A stretch of DNA of 64,000 nt from Thermococcus sp. JdF3 (GTDB lineage: Archaea; Methanobacteriota_B; Thermococci; Thermococcales; Thermococcaceae): contig NZ_SNUK01000004.1 of assembly GCF_012027495.1 (NCBI RefSeq), positions 181,376 to 245,375 on the forward strand. Reading direction: 5' to 3'. Shown piece after piece: positions 32,283-41,305 of this stretch. Each line of letters begins with the position of its first letter. Within the stretch, counting starts at the first letter, position 1. The translations under genes were made by a program, and so were the position numbers. The notes beneath the pieces are model-generated. The model had not been told where the DNA came from, searched no databases, and saw only the letters and a list, made by a program, of their open reading frames with translations.

Positions 32283-32593
32283 ATGGTAAAATCGAGTGGT
32301 GTGTCCGGACACTCCCAAGCGATGGGGGAGGAGCAGGCCGGAGCGCGGAAGCGGAGGAAGCCGAGGCGCCTTTCACCGCGTCTGCACATTACGCTACCTC
32401 CAGAGATCTACAGGAAGGCCAAGGAGTGCTGGGATAACGTGAGCCAAATCGTGGCGAAGCTCCTTGAGGTGGCTTTGTCCGAGGATTTGACGGTTGAGGA
32501 GGTCGTGACGGCCGTTACGCTCCTTCGCAGGGGAGTGTTCGTCGCTGGGGAACGCCGGGGTAGCCTAGCCTGGGAAGGCGCTGGACTCGAGAT
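32283..32593 (+). CDS. int: int(N): N-terminal part of split integrase with ribbon-helix-helix domain
   Basis: The first 90 residues before att plus 13 encoded by the att repeat. After a charged leader comes a ribbon-helix-helix pattern (LHITLPPEIYRKAKECW, then NVSQIVAKLLEVALSED), a DNA-binding domain placed ahead of the recombinase. The frame crosses att as RRGSLAWEGAGLE in the same phase as int(C), so excision recreates a 451-aa gene without any correction. In the integrated state the frame continues through the tRNA and beyond to 32867, which is not meaningful. Confidence 0.85.
32553..32593 (+). repeat. attR: 41-bp direct repeat within tRNA-Ser
   Basis: The second copy of the 14889-14929 repeat. 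It forms the 5' half of the rebuilt tRNA-Ser(CGA); the 3' half is the host's original sequence. Confidence 0.95.
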
Positions 32594-32639
32594 CCAGTGG
32601 GCTCTGCCCACCAGGGTTCAAATCCCTGCCCCGGCGCCA
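32554..32639 (+). tRNA. tRNA-Ser (CGA), 5' half supplied by the provirus
   Basis: The acceptor GCCGGGG pairs with CCCCGGC. The anticodon stem CTGGA/TCCAG has loop CTCGAGA (anticodon CGA). A long variable arm (TGGGC TCT GCCCA), typical of tRNA-Ser, and T-arm CAGGG TTCAAAT CCCTG follow, with an encoded CCA. The first 40 bases lie in attR. No TATA box is visible just upstream, so expression should depend on read-through from int(N). Confidence 0.93.
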
Positions 32640-32773
32640 ACAAACTGCCGGGCCCGCAAGGGTTCCTTAATCCCCTTCTTAAACTTCACTTCCCAAAACC
32701 AACCTGTTCGGGGCGCAGAACTCGGATACCGAGTCCGATTTCCAGCGAACCGGCAAGAAGGGAAGAAGAGAGT
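32640..32773. other. convergent spacer with a small hairpin
   Basis: No gene is present. ACTCGG ATA CCGAGT at 32720-32734 is a perfect 6-bp hairpin between the tRNA-Ser and map genes, possibly terminating one or both transcripts. Confidence 0.4.
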
Positions 32774-33664
<891 letters not shown>

Positions 33665-33756
33665 TTATCACCATAACTGGGGGAGCACCGTGCCCCTTAA
33701 ACCTTTCCACGGGAAAACCTTTTATTTGGTGTGAACCCTAAACCTACGGTGGGCCT

Positions 33757-35238
33757 ATGCTGGAACTCGGCAAGCACATCAACATCTCGGACGATCTGTT
33801 CGTGGTGAAGAACCTCATCGGTTCAATCCTTCAGGGTGTTGGCATCGCCTACCTCATCCCTGTGCTGCTGGCCTGGTTCTACCCGGAGGAGATTAAATAC
33901 GTTATCTACTTTGCCCTGCCGGGTACGTTCTCCGTGCTCTTCGGTGCCTGGCTGGCGAGGCACATGGGCAAAATTGAGGACGTCAACCTCCGGCAGGCAA
34001 TGGTTTCGGCCGCGTTCACCTGGCTTTTTGCCTCCGCCATAAGCGTCGTACCCTTCATGGCCATAGCCAAGATGTCGTTCATCGACTCCTACTTCGAAAG
34101 CATGAGCGCGTGGACAGGTACGGGTCTCACCATGATGACCAACCTGGAGAGCTATCCCCATATCCTCCTCTTCTGGCGTGCCTGGATGCAGTGGCTCGGT
34201 GGAATCGGTATAGTCCTCGTTGCCCTTACCGTCCTCATACGTCCGGGGGTGGCTGCCGCGAGGCTTTACCGGGCCGAAGCCAGGAGCGAGAGAATCCTTC
34301 CCAACCTGGTCAACACATCCAAGGTCATCTTCCAGATATATTCCGTTCTGACGATTGTGGGCGTTTACCTGTACTACATCAACGGCATGCCCCTCTTCGA
34401 TGCGGTTACCCACTCCATGACCGGCCTGGGGACGGGTGGTATGAGCACCCACGACCTCAGCATCGGCTACTTCAACAGCACGTCCATCGAGGCGGTCACG
34501 ATATTCCTGATGATAATGGGTGCCGTTAATTTCACTGTCCATTATAAGATGTTCGTCAGCAAGCACCTGAAGCCCTTCTTTGAGGACATCCAGGTCAGGT
34601 ACATGTTCATTTTCCTCATCCCTGCGGTGGCTATAACTGCCTACAGCCTCATCCAGGTGGGCGATAACGTGGGCGATTCCCTCCGCCAGGCGGTTTTTCA
34701 CTCCGTCTCTGCAATAACATGCACAGGCTTTGGCATAGCGGATCTCAGCAGGTACCCCGAACTCGGCAAGTTCATAATCGGAATCCTCATGGTCATAGGC
34801 GGTGGCGCCGGAAGCACCGCTGGTGGTATAAAGCTCATTCGCGTCACGCTGATGTACGAGAGTCTCAAATGGACGATTCAACAGGCCATACTCCCCAGGG
34901 GAGCCATTATAAAGCGCAAGGTCGGCAGCTATCTGTTCACCGAGGAGGATATTCAGGAGGTCATGAGCTTCACGATAACCTACATCGCCCTGCTCCTCTT
35001 TGGGACTGTTTACACGATGCTTCGCATGGGGACCAGCCTCGTGGATTCCTTCTTCGAGGTGGCCTCCGCACAGGGCAACGTTGGGCTGAGCGTGGGGATA
35101 ACCTCAACCTACATGCCAGTCGATATGAAGGTGCTCCTCATCCTCCACATGTGGATAGGGAGGCTCGAGATATTCTCCACCCTGGTCTTCATTATAAGTA
35201 CGTTCTTCCTCGTTCCGAGGGTGGTGAGGGGCAGATGA
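33757..35238 (+). CDS. trkH: TrkH-family potassium/ion transporter
   Basis: A 493-aa membrane protein with the four pore repeats of TrkH/KtrB: TGTGLTMMTN, GTGGMSTHD, TCTGFGIADLS and QGNVGLSVGI. Each has the Gly of the selectivity filter except for a modified fourth repeat (N-V-G-L). It carries K+ or Na+ inward together with a TrkA-type regulator, not seen nearby. RBS GGTGGG precedes ATG 33757. The stop overlaps the ABC ATPase start by 4 bp. Confidence 0.92.
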   Translation: MLELGKHINISDDLFVVKNLIGSILQGVGIAYLIPVLLAWFYPEEIKYVIYFALPGTFSVLFGAWLARHMGKIEDVNLRQAMVSAAFTWLFASAISVVPFMAIAKMSFIDSYFESMSAWTGTGLTMMTNLESYPHILLFWRAWMQWLGGIGIVLVALTVLIRPGVAAARLYRAEARSERILPNLVNTSKVIFQIYSVLTIVGVYLYYINGMPLFDAVTHSMTGLGTGGMSTHDLSIGYFNSTSIEAVTIFLMIMGAVNFTVHYKMFVSKHLKPFFEDIQVRYMFIFLIPAVAITAYSLIQVGDNVGDSLRQAVFHSVSAITCTGFGIADLSRYPELGKFIIGILMVIGGGAGSTAGGIKLIRVTLMYESLKWTIQQAILPRGAIIKRKVGSYLFTEEDIQEVMSFTITYIALLLFGTVYTMLRMGTSLVDSFFEVASAQGNVGLSVGITSTYMPVDMKVLLILHMWIGRLEIFSTLVFIISTFFLVPRVVRGR

Positions 35239-36095
35239 ACGTGATCAGCGTGGAGGACCTTCGCTTCAGGTACCGTCGGGCGGAGAGGTATTCCCTGAAG
35301 GACGTCAGCTTCACGGTAAAGCGGGGGGAGCTCCTCGGGATAATCGGCCCGAGCGGGAGCGGAAAGTCCACCCTCTGCCTCACCCTCAACGGAATAATCC
35401 CAAACTCGATAAAGGGGGAGTTCGGGGGCGATGTGGTTATTACCGACCCAAGGACGGGGGAGGAGTACAACACGAAGGAAACTCCCGTCCCAACGCTTTC
35501 CGCGGTCGTCGGTCTCGTCCTCCAGAACCCCGAGAGCCAGCTCTTCAACATGACCGTGGAGGAGGAGATAGCCTTCGGTCTGGAAAACCTGGGGCTTGAG
35601 CGGAATGAGATACTCAGAAGGCTGCGGTGGGCTCTCGAGGTCACCGGCCTGAGGGGTCTTGAGGGGGAGTTCCCGCCCAATCTCAGCGGCGGTCAGCAGC
35701 AGAGGCTCGCTATAGCGGCGGTTCTTGCGATGGATCCGTCAATAATAGTCCTCGACGAGCCGACGAGCCAGCTTGACCCCGTGGGAAGGAGGGAGGTTCT
35801 GGGCCTTGTGTCGCTTCTCAACAGGGAGCACGGTATAACCGTCGTCCTCGTGGAGCATCATACTGACTACATTCTCCGCTACGCCGACAGGGTCATAGTC
35901 ATGGATCGTGGTGAGATAGTCCTTCAGGGGACCCCCGAGGAGGTCGCGGAGGAGGCAGATACCCTCAGAAAGCTCGGGGTGAAGCTTCCGCCGGCCCTTG
36001 AGGTTTCCCACGAGCTGAAGAAAAGGGGCGTGCTGGGTGAGACGGTTCTCACTCCTGAGGCTTTCCTTCGCCTGATAGGACGCTCATCAGATTGA
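35235..36095 (+). CDS. ABC transporter ATPase, ECF/CbiO type
   Basis: A 286-aa ATPase. Walker A is GPSGSGKST, Q-loop VLQNPESQLF (typical of ECF EcfA/CbiO), signature NLSGGQQQRLAIA, Walker B IIVLDEPTSQLD and H-switch VEHHTDY. ECF ATPases energise vitamin or metal uptake with EcfT and an S component; neither is adjacent here, so the partner must be elsewhere. The start overlaps trkH by 4 bp, an unusual pairing. The 3' end overlaps the convergent helical-repeat gene by 47 bp. Confidence 0.9.
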   Translation: MNVISVEDLRFRYRRAERYSLKDVSFTVKRGELLGIIGPSGSGKSTLCLTLNGIIPNSIKGEFGGDVVITDPRTGEEYNTKETPVPTLSAVVGLVLQNPESQLFNMTVEEEIAFGLENLGLERNEILRRLRWALEVTGLRGLEGEFPPNLSGGQQQRLAIAAVLAMDPSIIVLDEPTSQLDPVGRREVLGLVSLLNREHGITVVLVEHHTDYILRYADRVIVMDRGEIVLQGTPEEVAEEADTLRKLGVKLPPALEVSHELKKRGVLGETVLTPEAFLRLIGRSSD

Positions 36096-36885
36096 CGGAG
36101 GTGCCTTCGAGCGTGTGCTTTAAGTCGTAGAGCTTCATGTTCACTTCAAACCTCGCGTGGGGGTCGTTTATCTTCTCCGCCACCTTAAACGCTACCTCCA
36201 GTATCTTCTTGGCGTCTTCCCTGTTTCTATCTGCCTCTATCAGGGCTATGGAGTAAAGCGCCATGGCTTTGTGGAATGGGTGTGTTATGTGCTTCAGAAC
36301 CCGCGTTGCCTTTTCCAGGTCCCCTTCCCGGTACAGCTTTTCTGCCAGCTGGGCCAGAACAACGTCGAGTTTTTCTGGGTCCTTGACGAGGTTCATCGCG
36401 TAGCCCGCTTTGTCAAGGAGGCCATGATTCACGAGCCCGAGTATTATTTCCTTTAGTATGTTCGTGCTGTTTATTGCGAGGTCTATGGCAGCTTTGAGTG
36501 TCATGTCCCCGCTGAAATCATCGTTGATTTTGTAAAACGCGATGGCAATGTCCGCCATTAAAACCGCACGGTGCAGGGGGTTAAGTATAGTGTTCACCAG
36601 GATGGTCAGCTCCTTAATCCTGGATCTGACCTCGGCCTCGTTTGGGGGGATGGCTCCTGACTTATTTCCAGTGAGATTGCCCGTTGAGAGGATTTCTCTG
36701 AGCACCATTCTCAGGGCCAGGAAAAGATTGTGCTCCTTGCTTATATCACGGAGAAGGAGTATGGCGTGGTCTATATTGCCCTCCTTTAAAGAATCCTCGA
36801 TTTCATCAAGTATCTCCAGGTCTGATTTTTTATTCTCCCTACCCCCAAGGGACTTGAAGAACTCGTCGAGTTTGCTTCTACTCAT
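36049..36885 (-). CDS. alpha-helical repeat protein (TPR-like)
   Basis: A 278-aa soluble protein of consecutive helix pairs, such as REGDLEKATRVLKHITHPFH and LYSIALIEADRNREDAKKIL, in the manner of Thermococcales TPR-like proteins. No catalytic motif. It is likely a scaffold or protein-binding protein. It is followed, with a 4-bp overlap on the upstream side, by the CYTH gene, forming a two-gene operon. Its 3' end overlaps the convergent ABC gene. Confidence 0.7.
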   Translation of the reverse strand: MSRSKLDEFFKSLGGRENKKSDLEILDEIEDSLKEGNIDHAILLLRDISKEHNLFLALRMVLREILSTGNLTGNKSGAIPPNEAEVRSRIKELTILVNTILNPLHRAVLMADIAIAFYKINDDFSGDMTLKAAIDLAINSTNILKEIILGLVNHGLLDKAGYAMNLVKDPEKLDVVLAQLAEKLYREGDLEKATRVLKHITHPFHKAMALYSIALIEADRNREDAKKILEVAFKVAEKINDPHARFEVNMKLYDLKHTLEGTSVNLMSVLSGEGKPQE

Positions 36886-37418
36886 CCTTTCCCCCCGAGC
36901 AACAATTCCAGGTAGGATCTTCTCTCGAGTTTGGTTACCCCTATCGAATTGAGTATACCCCGAAGTCTCTTTACGGCGGGCTCTATCTCCTCCTCGCTCT
37001 CCACAAGGGTCTCCACTTCCACGAACTTGCCGAGTCCTTCCACATTGTCCAGGGTGATTACTATCCCCTTGTCGTAGTAGTACTTCTCCCGCACTTTTAC
37101 AACGGTCATGACCTCGTGGAAACCCAGGGAGTTCAGTATCTGTTCATGCTCGTCGGGGTCGGTTATTGGCACCTCTATCTCCCGGCGCGTTTTTGATTCC
37201 TGGTCAAGTTTGGGTCCTTTGTACGTCAAGAACGCCTCAAAATGTCCATTAAATTTTTTCACCCGTATCCTCAGTGCCTCATCCGTTTCGCTGAAGTCCC
37301 GGCAGGGGTGCGAGAAATACGTGTCCTCCTGATACTCCCGCCTCATGAGCTTGAACTTCTCCCGGACATGGTCGAAAATGTCATCGTTGGCGTACCCCTT
37401 CAGCTCAACTTCTATCAT
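36882..37418 (-). CDS. cyaB: CYTH-domain protein (class IV adenylate cyclase / triphosphatase)
   Basis: A 178-aa CYTH domain. The N-terminal ExExK-like motif is IEVELKG, followed by basic strands (ALRIRVKKFNG, LTYKGPK) and acidic strands (RREIEVPI, VEVETLVE) that line the triphosphate tunnel. The family binds triphosphorylated substrates and metal. In archaea the natural reaction (cAMP formation or tripolyphosphate/ThTP hydrolysis) is uncertain. The length is standard. Confidence 0.87.
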   Translation of the reverse strand: MIEVELKGYANDDIFDHVREKFKLMRREYQEDTYFSHPCRDFSETDEALRIRVKKFNGHFEAFLTYKGPKLDQESKTRREIEVPITDPDEHEQILNSLGFHEVMTVVKVREKYYYDKGIVITLDNVEGLGKFVEVETLVESEEEIEPAVKRLRGILNSIGVTKLERRSYLELLLGGKG

Positions 37419-37651
37419 CGCGGTGCCTCCGTTGCCGGACGTTTCTGAATCGTTGTTGCATTATCAATATCAAAGTTAACCCCGGACAAAATAAACTTTT
37501 TCCTTGGAACGCTTTGGGGACATTGTATAAATTCCAAAGAGTTAGAAGTACCGGAAAAATTAGAAAAGGCCCCTGATCACGCGGGAAGCGGTTATCATGC
37601 CCTCAGCGTTTGTTTTGGTGCGTGTTGAGTGGATCGCCGTTGAGTAGTACC
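37419..37651. other. spacer between the CYTH and TET-like genes
   Basis: There is no coding frame of note. An AT-rich stretch (37480-37560) holds the leftward promoter region of the CYTH operon; the rest (37560-37650) is GC-rich and shows no tRNA-like or clear box C/D fold. Confidence 0.4.
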
Positions 37652-38689
37652 TCACGGAATGAGGTCCATCTCGCGAAGCTCCTCGAGGAAGCGCCTGGCA
37701 AACTCGATGGTCCTGTCTATGTCCCTCAGATCGGCGGTCTCGACCTGGCTGTGCATGTAGCGTATCGGTATGCTGAGGACTGCCGTTGCAACGCCCTCGC
37801 GGTTGATCTGCATTATGTTGGCGTCGGTTCCGGTAGGCCTCGGGCTGGCCTCGACCTGGAGCTCTATTCCGTACTTCTTGGCAACCTCGTCGGCGAAGGC
37901 GCGAACCTTGGGGTTGATGTTCGGCCCGACGTCCATGACCGGGCCGCCGCCGAGCTTGGGCACAATTTTGCCCTTGTCGCCGACCTGCTTGGCGAAGGTG
38001 ACGTCCATGGCTATGCCTATCTCGGGGTCTATGGCGTAGCTCGCGACCCTGGCACCGCGGAGGCCGACCTCCTCCTGCACGGAGGCGACGAAGTAGATGT
38101 CCGCCTCGTGGCTCTCAACCCTCCTGGCGGCCTCTATCATGGCATAGAGGCAAACCCTGTCGTCGAGGTAGGGCGTCGCAATCCTGTTCTCGTTGAGCTG
38201 AACGAAGGCGGGGGCGAACTCACCGACGGTTCCAACGCGGAAGCCCATCTCTTCGGCTTCCTCCTTACTGTCCGCGCCGACGTCAACGACTATGGTATCC
38301 CAGTCGGCGGCCTTCTTCCTGTCCTCCGGCTTCTGGAGGTGGGGCGGTATGTGGCCGACGACTCCAAAGCGCTCGCCCTTCTCGGTGAAGAACCTTATCC
38401 TCTGGGCGACGAGGGTTCTGGGGTCAACGCCTCCAACGGGAACGACGTGGAGGTAGCCCTCCTTGTCTATGTGGTTGACCATGACGCCTATCTTGTCCAT
38501 GTGGGCCGCGATCATTATCCTCGGCCCGTTACCCTTCTTGTGGGCGATAACGTTGCCGAGCTTGTCAACGTATATCTCGTCCACGTGGTCCTTCAGGGCC
38601 TCGAAAACGACGTCCCTTATTCCAAGAAACTCGTGGCCGGAAACGCCTGGCGCCTCTACAACTTTCCTGAGCAGTTCAATGTCCACCAT
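37652..38689 (-). CDS. M42 family aminopeptidase (TET-type)
   Basis: A 345-aa metallopeptidase. Motifs are [13 protein letters not shown] (metal His/Asp), [15 protein letters not shown] (bridging Asp), [10 protein letters not shown] (catalytic Glu pair), MDVTFA (metal Asp) and [12 protein letters not shown] (last metal His). This is the layout of Pyrococcus TET aminopeptidases, which form 12-subunit tetrahedra and degrade peptides released by the proteasome. RBS GGTGG precedes ATG 38689. Confidence 0.95.
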   Translation of the reverse strand: MVDIELLRKVVEAPGVSGHEFLGIRDVVFEALKDHVDEIYVDKLGNVIAHKKGNGPRIMIAAHMDKIGVMVNHIDKEGYLHVVPVGGVDPRTLVAQRIRFFTEKGERFGVVGHIPPHLQKPEDRKKAADWDTIVVDVGADSKEEAEEMGFRVGTVGEFAPAFVQLNENRIATPYLDDRVCLYAMIEAARRVESHEADIYFVASVQEEVGLRGARVASYAIDPEIGIAMDVTFAKQVGDKGKIVPKLGGGPVMDVGPNINPKVRAFADEVAKKYGIELQVEASPRPTGTDANIMQINREGVATAVLSIPIRYMHSQVETADLRDIDRTIEFARRFLEELREMDLIP

Positions 38690-38762
38690 GGCTTTCGCCT
38701 CCTTTAGATTTCCATCTGAATGTGTTTAGTCAGCTTAATAAGGTTTACGAAAGAAAAGGGAT

Positions 38763-40313
38763 TCAGCCGAGGATGACCTGCAGGTAGGCCTCCTCCTCCG
38801 GCTCCAGATGCTCTATCTCCCACACAACCTTTCCGTCGCCTATTTCGGCCCTGCCCTTCGTCGCCCTGACCTCTATCGCGTTGACCCCCTTCTCGAACCT
38901 GAAGTTATCGACGCCCTTCAGCCGGGGCGCCTTTACCTTGACGAAGTAGTATCTGTCGAGGGTTTCCTCCAGAATCGTTGGCCTGAAGAATGCCATGTAC
39001 GAACTTCCGGCCAGAACCACGCCCGCAATCAGAAGTATTGCCGCCAGCGGGCCGTAATTCTTCGTGGGCTTTGAGGGAATGGTGGTTGTGGGTGGTTGGG
39101 GTGTGGTGGTCGTTGGGCTCGGGCTGGACGTTGTGGTCGGCGCGGAAGGCTTTTCCGGTTCGGCAACTTTGAGATTGGCGGACGTGCCCAGATACCTACT
39201 GCTCGTGGCCCGAATCATGACCGTTCCATACCCGGTGATTTCAAGGTTAACTACCGCGGTCCCGGATGTGTCGGTTATCCTGTAATCCGTCCCCTTCGGC
39301 CCAACGGCCACAACGGTTACATTGGCCAGGGGGTCGCCTTTTGTGTTGGTGACTGTGACAACAATTCTGGTTTTATTCTGGAAGAGTGTCATCTGTAGGG
39401 AGTCCACATTGACAGTAGTGTGGGCTATTCTTCCGTCCAGATTCAGGGTTATCCGGTAAGTTCCGGGGGTGGATACTGCGTAAATCACCCTGCCGCTTTC
39501 ATCGGTCGTGAGCACCGTACCGTTGATGCTGACGGGGATTCCCTCTACACCCCTTCCATCCTCCCCATAAACCTCTACGTTTATTGAACCGTCCCTGTAA
39601 AACGCCCGGTAGGTGAGGTTCCTCTGGTATACAATGAACGTCTTGGAAACCTCTTTGAAAACTCCGCTAAAGTTTGCCCACAGAGTCAGGGTGTATTCCC
39701 CGATTTCAGGCTTCTGGAGGAACACATCCTGTTCCCACGAGTCTCCGGGTTTAATGTATGTCACCAGGCTGACGTTCTTAACGATGTGTCCGTTGTGGTT
39801 CATATAATATCCGATCCTTCCGGTCAGCACGCCGTTCGCCCCGGTAACGGCCTTAAGTTTCAGCGAAACCTCATGACCGTATATGTACTTCTCCTCAGAG
39901 ATGACGTACAGGGAATAGTCCACCACGAGTCTGACTTTAACATCGATTGGGGCTTCACTATACGTGTTTCCCATCCTCGCTACCAGTTTCAGGGTGTACC
40001 TCCCGGTGTCTGCGTTCAGTATTTTCACGGAGAGCGTGTCCTGGTAGGTTTGGTTCGGTCCTATAGGCTCTCTGATGACCTTGCTCTGGTAGAGGAATCC
40101 TTCGGCAGGCCCTGTGATGTAGACGCTGACGTTTTCGAGGGTCTGGTTTCCGAGGTTCTCCAGCCTGAACGGGATTATTATGGTGTCCCCGGGAACCCCG
40201 GAGAAGTCGTTGTTCAGCGGCACGATTACGAGAGGCGACTGGGCGCTTGTGGGGGGCAGAAACGGAAGCACCGCAGTGAGCAGGAGTATCATCATGATGC
40301 CCCTAAGTTTCAC
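38763..40313 (-). CDS. secreted CARDB/NEW3-type protein with C-terminal membrane anchor
   Basis: A 516-aa surface protein. The signal peptide (MMILLLTAVLPFLPPTSAQS) is followed by three to four Ig-like beta domains: the first is a NEW3/CARDB-like domain (LENLGNQTLENVSVYITGPA), and one is a carboxypeptidase-regulatory-like domain (GVEGIPVSINGTVLTTDESG). A Pro/Thr/Ser stalk, a transmembrane helix near 425-445 and a short soluble tail follow. It starts with GTG 40313, with RBS GGGGTGATAGAAC inside the hjc end. It may be an adhesion or cell-envelope scaffold protein. Confidence 0.8.
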   Translation of the reverse strand: MKLRGIMMILLLTAVLPFLPPTSAQSPLVIVPLNNDFSGVPGDTIIIPFRLENLGNQTLENVSVYITGPAEGFLYQSKVIREPIGPNQTYQDTLSVKILNADTGRYTLKLVARMGNTYSEAPIDVKVRLVVDYSLYVISEEKYIYGHEVSLKLKAVTGANGVLTGRIGYYMNHNGHIVKNVSLVTYIKPGDSWEQDVFLQKPEIGEYTLTLWANFSGVFKEVSKTFIVYQRNLTYRAFYRDGSINVEVYGEDGRGVEGIPVSINGTVLTTDESGRVIYAVSTPGTYRITLNLDGRIAHTTVNVDSLQMTLFQNKTRIVVTVTNTKGDPLANVTVVAVGPKGTDYRITDTSGTAVVNLEITGYGTVMIRATSSRYLGTSANLKVAEPEKPSAPTTTSSPSPTTTTPQPPTTTIPSKPTKNYGPLAAILLIAGVVLAGSSYMAFFRPTILEETLDRYYFVKVKAPRLKGVDNFRFEKGVNAIEVRATKGRAEIGDGKVVWEIEHLEPEEEAYLQVILG

Positions 40314-40704
40314 GTTCTATCACCCCTTTGAGGGACCTCTGTCGCCCGATGACTTCATCGAAGGTAAGGTAATTCTTTGTTTGAAGGCTCACCTTATAGT
40401 TCTTGCCCCCTTTCTCCAGGTTTGCTGGGTAGAAGAACCTCCAGCCGTTGTTGATGAACTTAACCGCCACCACGGGCCTTCCCCCGAACCGCTCGGCAAA
40501 GGCTGTCAGCTTTCTGTAGTCCTCCTCGCTGAAGTAGAGCCGATCATCGTGGGTGCTTTTGACCTCTATGCAGAGGTAGAGTTTCCCGTTTCCGGCTATT
40601 ATATCAACCTTCTTGCTTCCGGCAGAGCGGACGACCGCGAAGCCGGCTTTTTCGAGCATCTTTATGAGTTCCCTCTCCGCGCTCGCTCCCCTTCTGTACC
40701 TCAT
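40303..40704 (-). CDS. hjc: Holliday junction resolvase
   Basis: A 133-aa PD-(D/E)XK resolvase. Catalytic residues are Glu in ASAERELIKML, Asp in KKVDIIAGNG and the E-x-K in LCIEVKSTHD, as in Pyrococcus Hjc. It cuts four-way junctions in recombination and replication restart. ATG 40704 is chosen because it begins MRYRRGASAERE and has RBS GGGAGTG. It overlaps the start of the surface-protein gene. Confidence 0.95.
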   Translation of the reverse strand: MRYRRGASAERELIKMLEKAGFAVVRSAGSKKVDIIAGNGKLYLCIEVKSTHDDRLYFSEEDYRKLTAFAERFGGRPVVAVKFINNGWRFFYPANLEKGGKNYKVSLQTKNYLTFDEVIGRQRSLKGVIERET

Positions 40705-40774
40705 TGCACTCCCTCGAACCATCTTGCCCGGTTAGGTTTATAAGTTATGTCGAGGAGTAAAGCTGGTGATGCTT

Positions 40775-41299
40775 ATGGCGATTTACGAACTCGATGGAAA
40801 GAGGCCTAAAATTCATGAGACCGCCTTCGTCGATGAGAGTGCCTCCGTCATAGGAGACGTCGTCCTTGAGGAGAAGAGCAGCGTCTGGCCGAGCGCCGTT
40901 TTGAGGGGAGACATAGAGCAGATTTACATTGGCCCCTGCTCCAACGTTCAGGACAACGTCAGCATACACACCTCCCACGGCCAGCCGACGATAATCGGAA
41001 AGTACGTCACCATCGGCCACAACGCCGTCGTGCACGGTGCCGAGATAGGTGATTACACCATCATAGGCATGGGTGCCGTGGTGCTCGACGGTGCCAAGAT
41101 AGGCAAGCACGTCGTTATAGGTGCCGGTGCCCTCGTTCCGCCCGGAAAGGAGATACCCGACTACAGCCTCGTCGTCGGCGTTCCCGGCAAGGTCGTCAGG
41201 CAGCTCAGCGAAGAGGATATCGAGTGGACGAAGAAGAACGCCGAGATATACATGGAGCTGGCTGAGAAGCACCTCGGGTCAAGGAAGAGGATCGAGTGA
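40775..41299 (+). CDS. gamma-class carbonic anhydrase-like protein
   Basis: A 174-aa left-handed beta-helix protein with hexapeptide repeats (IGKYVTIGHNAVVHGAEIGDYTII in part) and the three metal-binding His residues expected in SIHTSHGQ, IGHNAVVHGA. It matches Pyrococcus gamma-CA-like proteins (Cap/YrdA type); true anhydrase activity varies in this subgroup. ATG 40775 with RBS GGTGAT is preferred over 40769. The TATA-like TTTATAAG upstream overlaps the divergent hjc promoter region. Confidence 0.88.
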   Translation: MAIYELDGKRPKIHETAFVDESASVIGDVVLEEKSSVWPSAVLRGDIEQIYIGPCSNVQDNVSIHTSHGQPTIIGKYVTIGHNAVVHGAEIGDYTIIGMGAVVLDGAKIGKHVVIGAGALVPPGKEIPDYSLVVGVPGKVVRQLSEEDIEWTKKNAEIYMELAEKHLGSRKRIE

Positions 41300-41305
41300 T
41301 GCCGG

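Larger units (their letters stand above)
14889..32593. mobile_element. integrated TKV4/pTN3-like provirus, 17.66 kb
   Basis: The element is bounded by the 41-bp tRNA-Ser repeats; one unit is 17,664 bp, close to the size of the Thermococcus TKV4/pTN3 family. It encodes a split SSV-type tyrosine integrase, a candidate double-jelly-roll capsid protein, an A32-like ATPase, an MCM helicase, a PD-(D/E)XK nuclease, VapBC, an AbrB-type regulator and many small membrane proteins. Nearly all genes read leftward with GGTGAG-type RBSs and ATGA overlaps. Both integrase halves are intact and in frame across att, so the element looks excisable. No virion data can be read from sequence, so it could be a virus or a plasmid that moves in vesicles. 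Confidence 0.92.

Noticed and set aside
35739..36011. 90-codon frame antisense to the ABC ATPase
   Set aside because: Shadow of Walker B/H-loop codons; no RBS.
37560..37650. Possible box C/D guide RNA (TGATCA and CATGATAA-like words)
   Set aside because: C and D boxes are not matched with proper spacing on either strand.
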